DNA from: Irregularibacter muris
GTDB taxonomy: Bacteria; Bacillota; Clostridia; Eubacteriales; Garciellaceae
DNA: 64,000 bases
Assembly: GCF_024622505.1 (NCBI RefSeq)
Contig: NZ_JANKAS010000005.1
Coordinates: forward strand, 62,001-126,000
Reading direction: 5' to 3'
Part shown: positions 63,390 to 64,000 of the stretch, piece by piece
Numbering within the stretch: position 1 is the stretch's first letter
Layout of the letters: every line of letters starts with the position of its first letter
The notes under the pieces: model-generated
Database searches by the model: none
What the model was told of the DNA's origin: nothing
What the model saw: only the letters and a program-made list of their open reading frames with translations
Translations under genes and position numbers: made by a program

Positions 63390-63473
63390 AGGAACCATAC
63401 CCCCTTCAACTTTCCCCTTTATAAATATAGATGAAGTTTCTAATGGTTTTTACCATTAGAAACTATGGTTCCT
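63390..63473 (+). promoter_or_regulatory. Structured 5' leader of the zinc-ribbon gene
   Basis: Nested pairing: outer arms AGGAACCATA (63390-63399) with TATGGTTCCT (63464-63473), and an inner hairpin AGTTTCTAATGG (63435-63446) with CCATTAGAAACT (63453-63464). The whole spans the leader and ends 27 bases before the start codon. It might be a cis-regulatory RNA or a thermosensor-like structure; no known riboswitch class recognised. Confidence 0.45.
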
Positions 63474-63500
63474 TTTACTTTCTTTAAGGAGGAAATTCCC

Positions 63501-63713
63501 ATGAGATGCCCAGTTTGCGGACAAAATTACATTGGTAAGATTGGAAGAAAAAAATTCTTTTGCAGTAGCTGCTATTCAGAAGTAGTCATTTCAAAGGAAA
63601 CCTGTAATGTATTTCAAATTGACGAAAACGGAAGTTTAGTAAAAATTTGCGAGAAGCTTTTAAAGGATATTTTGATTCCATCCAAAAACATAAAAGAACA
63701 GTACAATAATTAA
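63501..63713 (+). CDS. Small zinc-ribbon protein, 70 aa
   Basis: MRCPVCGQNYIGKIGRKKFF followed by CSSCYSE gives a CxxC...CxxC zinc ribbon (residues about 3-23); the rest is a helical, charged tail. AGGAGGAAATTCCC precedes the ATG at 63501, which fixes the start within a longer open frame. Clostridia carry homologues of unknown function, often near cell-surface or signal genes. It is followed by two hairpins. Confidence 0.75.
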   Translation: MRCPVCGQNYIGKIGRKKFFCSSCYSEVVISKETCNVFQIDENGSLVKICEKLLKDILIPSKNIKEQYNN

Positions 63714-63737
63714 AATAGCTGCTCAGCTATTTTTTTA
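63712..63737 (+). terminator. Terminator of the zinc-ribbon gene
   Basis: AAAATAGCTG / CAGCTATTTT with a tiny loop, then a T-run of seven on the plus strand. Confidence 0.85.
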
Positions 63738-63747
63738 TTGTATAAAG

Positions 63748-63783
63748 TAAAGCCCAGCATCTAAATTTAGATGCTGGGCTTTA
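63748..63783. terminator. Perfect 36-base palindrome, terminator of the purine permease
   Basis: 18-base arms, centre 63765/63766 (AGCCCAGCATCTAAA in the left arm), T-rich on both strands. It lies just after the minus-strand permease stop at 63801. Confidence 0.88.
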
Positions 63784-63800
63784 TTTTCTTACAAATGACA

Positions 63801-64000
63801 TTATTGAGGTAATATGGTAAATCTTATGATAAATAATACTGCGAGAATGTAAATAGCCGGATGCACTTCTTTTCCTTTTCCAGTAACTAGCTTGGTAATT
63901 GGATACATAATCATTCCTGCTGCAATACCATTGGCTATACTATAGGAAAAGGGCATGATTGCCATAGTGAAAAATGCTGGCATAGCTTCTGTAAAGTCTT
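63801..64000 (-). CDS. Purine permease (NCS2/AzgA-type), C-terminal part
   Basis: Cut by the window edge; about 66 C-terminal residues. DFTEAMPAFFTMAIMPFSYS, then IANGIAAGMIMYPITKLVTG and the KGKEVHPAIYILAVLFIIRF ending are standard for guanine/hypoxanthine/adenine permeases (PbuG/YieG group). It ends at TAA 63801 before a strong bidirectional terminator. Confidence 0.88.
   Translation of the reverse strand, partial: DFTEAMPAFFTMAIMPFSYSIANGIAAGMIMYPITKLVTGKGKEVHPAIYILAVLFIIRFTILPQ

Overview
This is AT-rich DNA (GC in the mid-30s by eye) with Firmicutes-type ribosome binding sites (GGAGG variants) and several TTG starts. The gene content is that of an anaerobe: FeoAB iron uptake, a 2[4Fe-4S] ferredoxin-like protein, fermentative citrate lyase, a sigma-54 operon for amino-acid breakdown and an FNT channel. 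It fits the class Clostridia, perhaps Alkaliphilus-like; the genus is a guess. I see no rRNA, tRNA or CRISPR array.

Layout. 1-4.1 kb: an oligopeptide ABC importer (oppA, then oppB-oppC-oppD, minus strand). 4.6-8.9 kb: gatCAB behind a Crp/Fnr-type regulator and a small acidic protein. 9.1-15.4 kb: a ferredoxin-like protein, three small membrane or lipoprotein genes, ligA and pcrA. 15.8-18.4 kb: feoA-feoB-feoC-like under a near-perfect Fur box. 18.5-21.3 kb: an old-yellow-enzyme oxidoreductase divergent from a TetR repressor. 21.4-27.7 kb: an apparent sigma-54 operon coding for an FNT channel, an ACT/PAS enhancer-binding protein, a PLP gamma-lyase, an M20 hydrolase and a YfcC-type transporter. 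28.6-32.7 kb: a Fur-controlled siderophore ABC importer. 32.7-37.3 kb: a BceRS-like two-component system without its ABC transporter, a membrane protein/XRE pair, pgeF, mntP and a WYL-like protein. 37.4-40.1 kb: a scar region with a frameshifted sortase remnant, a C-terminal gene fragment and an IS605-type element (intact tnpB, deleted tnpA). 40.2-58.2 kb: a citrate region with a LysR regulator, two aconitase-family hydratases and a long minus-strand cluster (abrB-like, citS, citG, citC, citD2-E2-F2, citX, gntR, oadA, citD1-E1-F1). 58.4-64 kb: glnS, a degenerate-GGDEF protein, an OmpR/EnvZ-type two-component system, a zinc-ribbon protein with a structured leader, and the end of a purine permease.

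How the parts work together. CitS imports citrate. Citrate lyase (CitDEF, matured by CitC, CitG and CitX) cleaves it to acetate and oxaloacetate, and OadA would start oxaloacetate decarboxylation. A shared operator motif before both citS and citG suggests control by the embedded GntR protein. The citDEF set is duplicated, and two different hydratases converge on it, so the second lyase may act on a different hydroxy-acid. The most unusual unit is the sigma-54 operon: its gene set could import and hydrolyse an N-acyl (perhaps N-formyl) sulfur amino acid, degrade the freed amino acid and export the small anion formed. Many genes sit between perfect or near-perfect palindromic bidirectional terminators.
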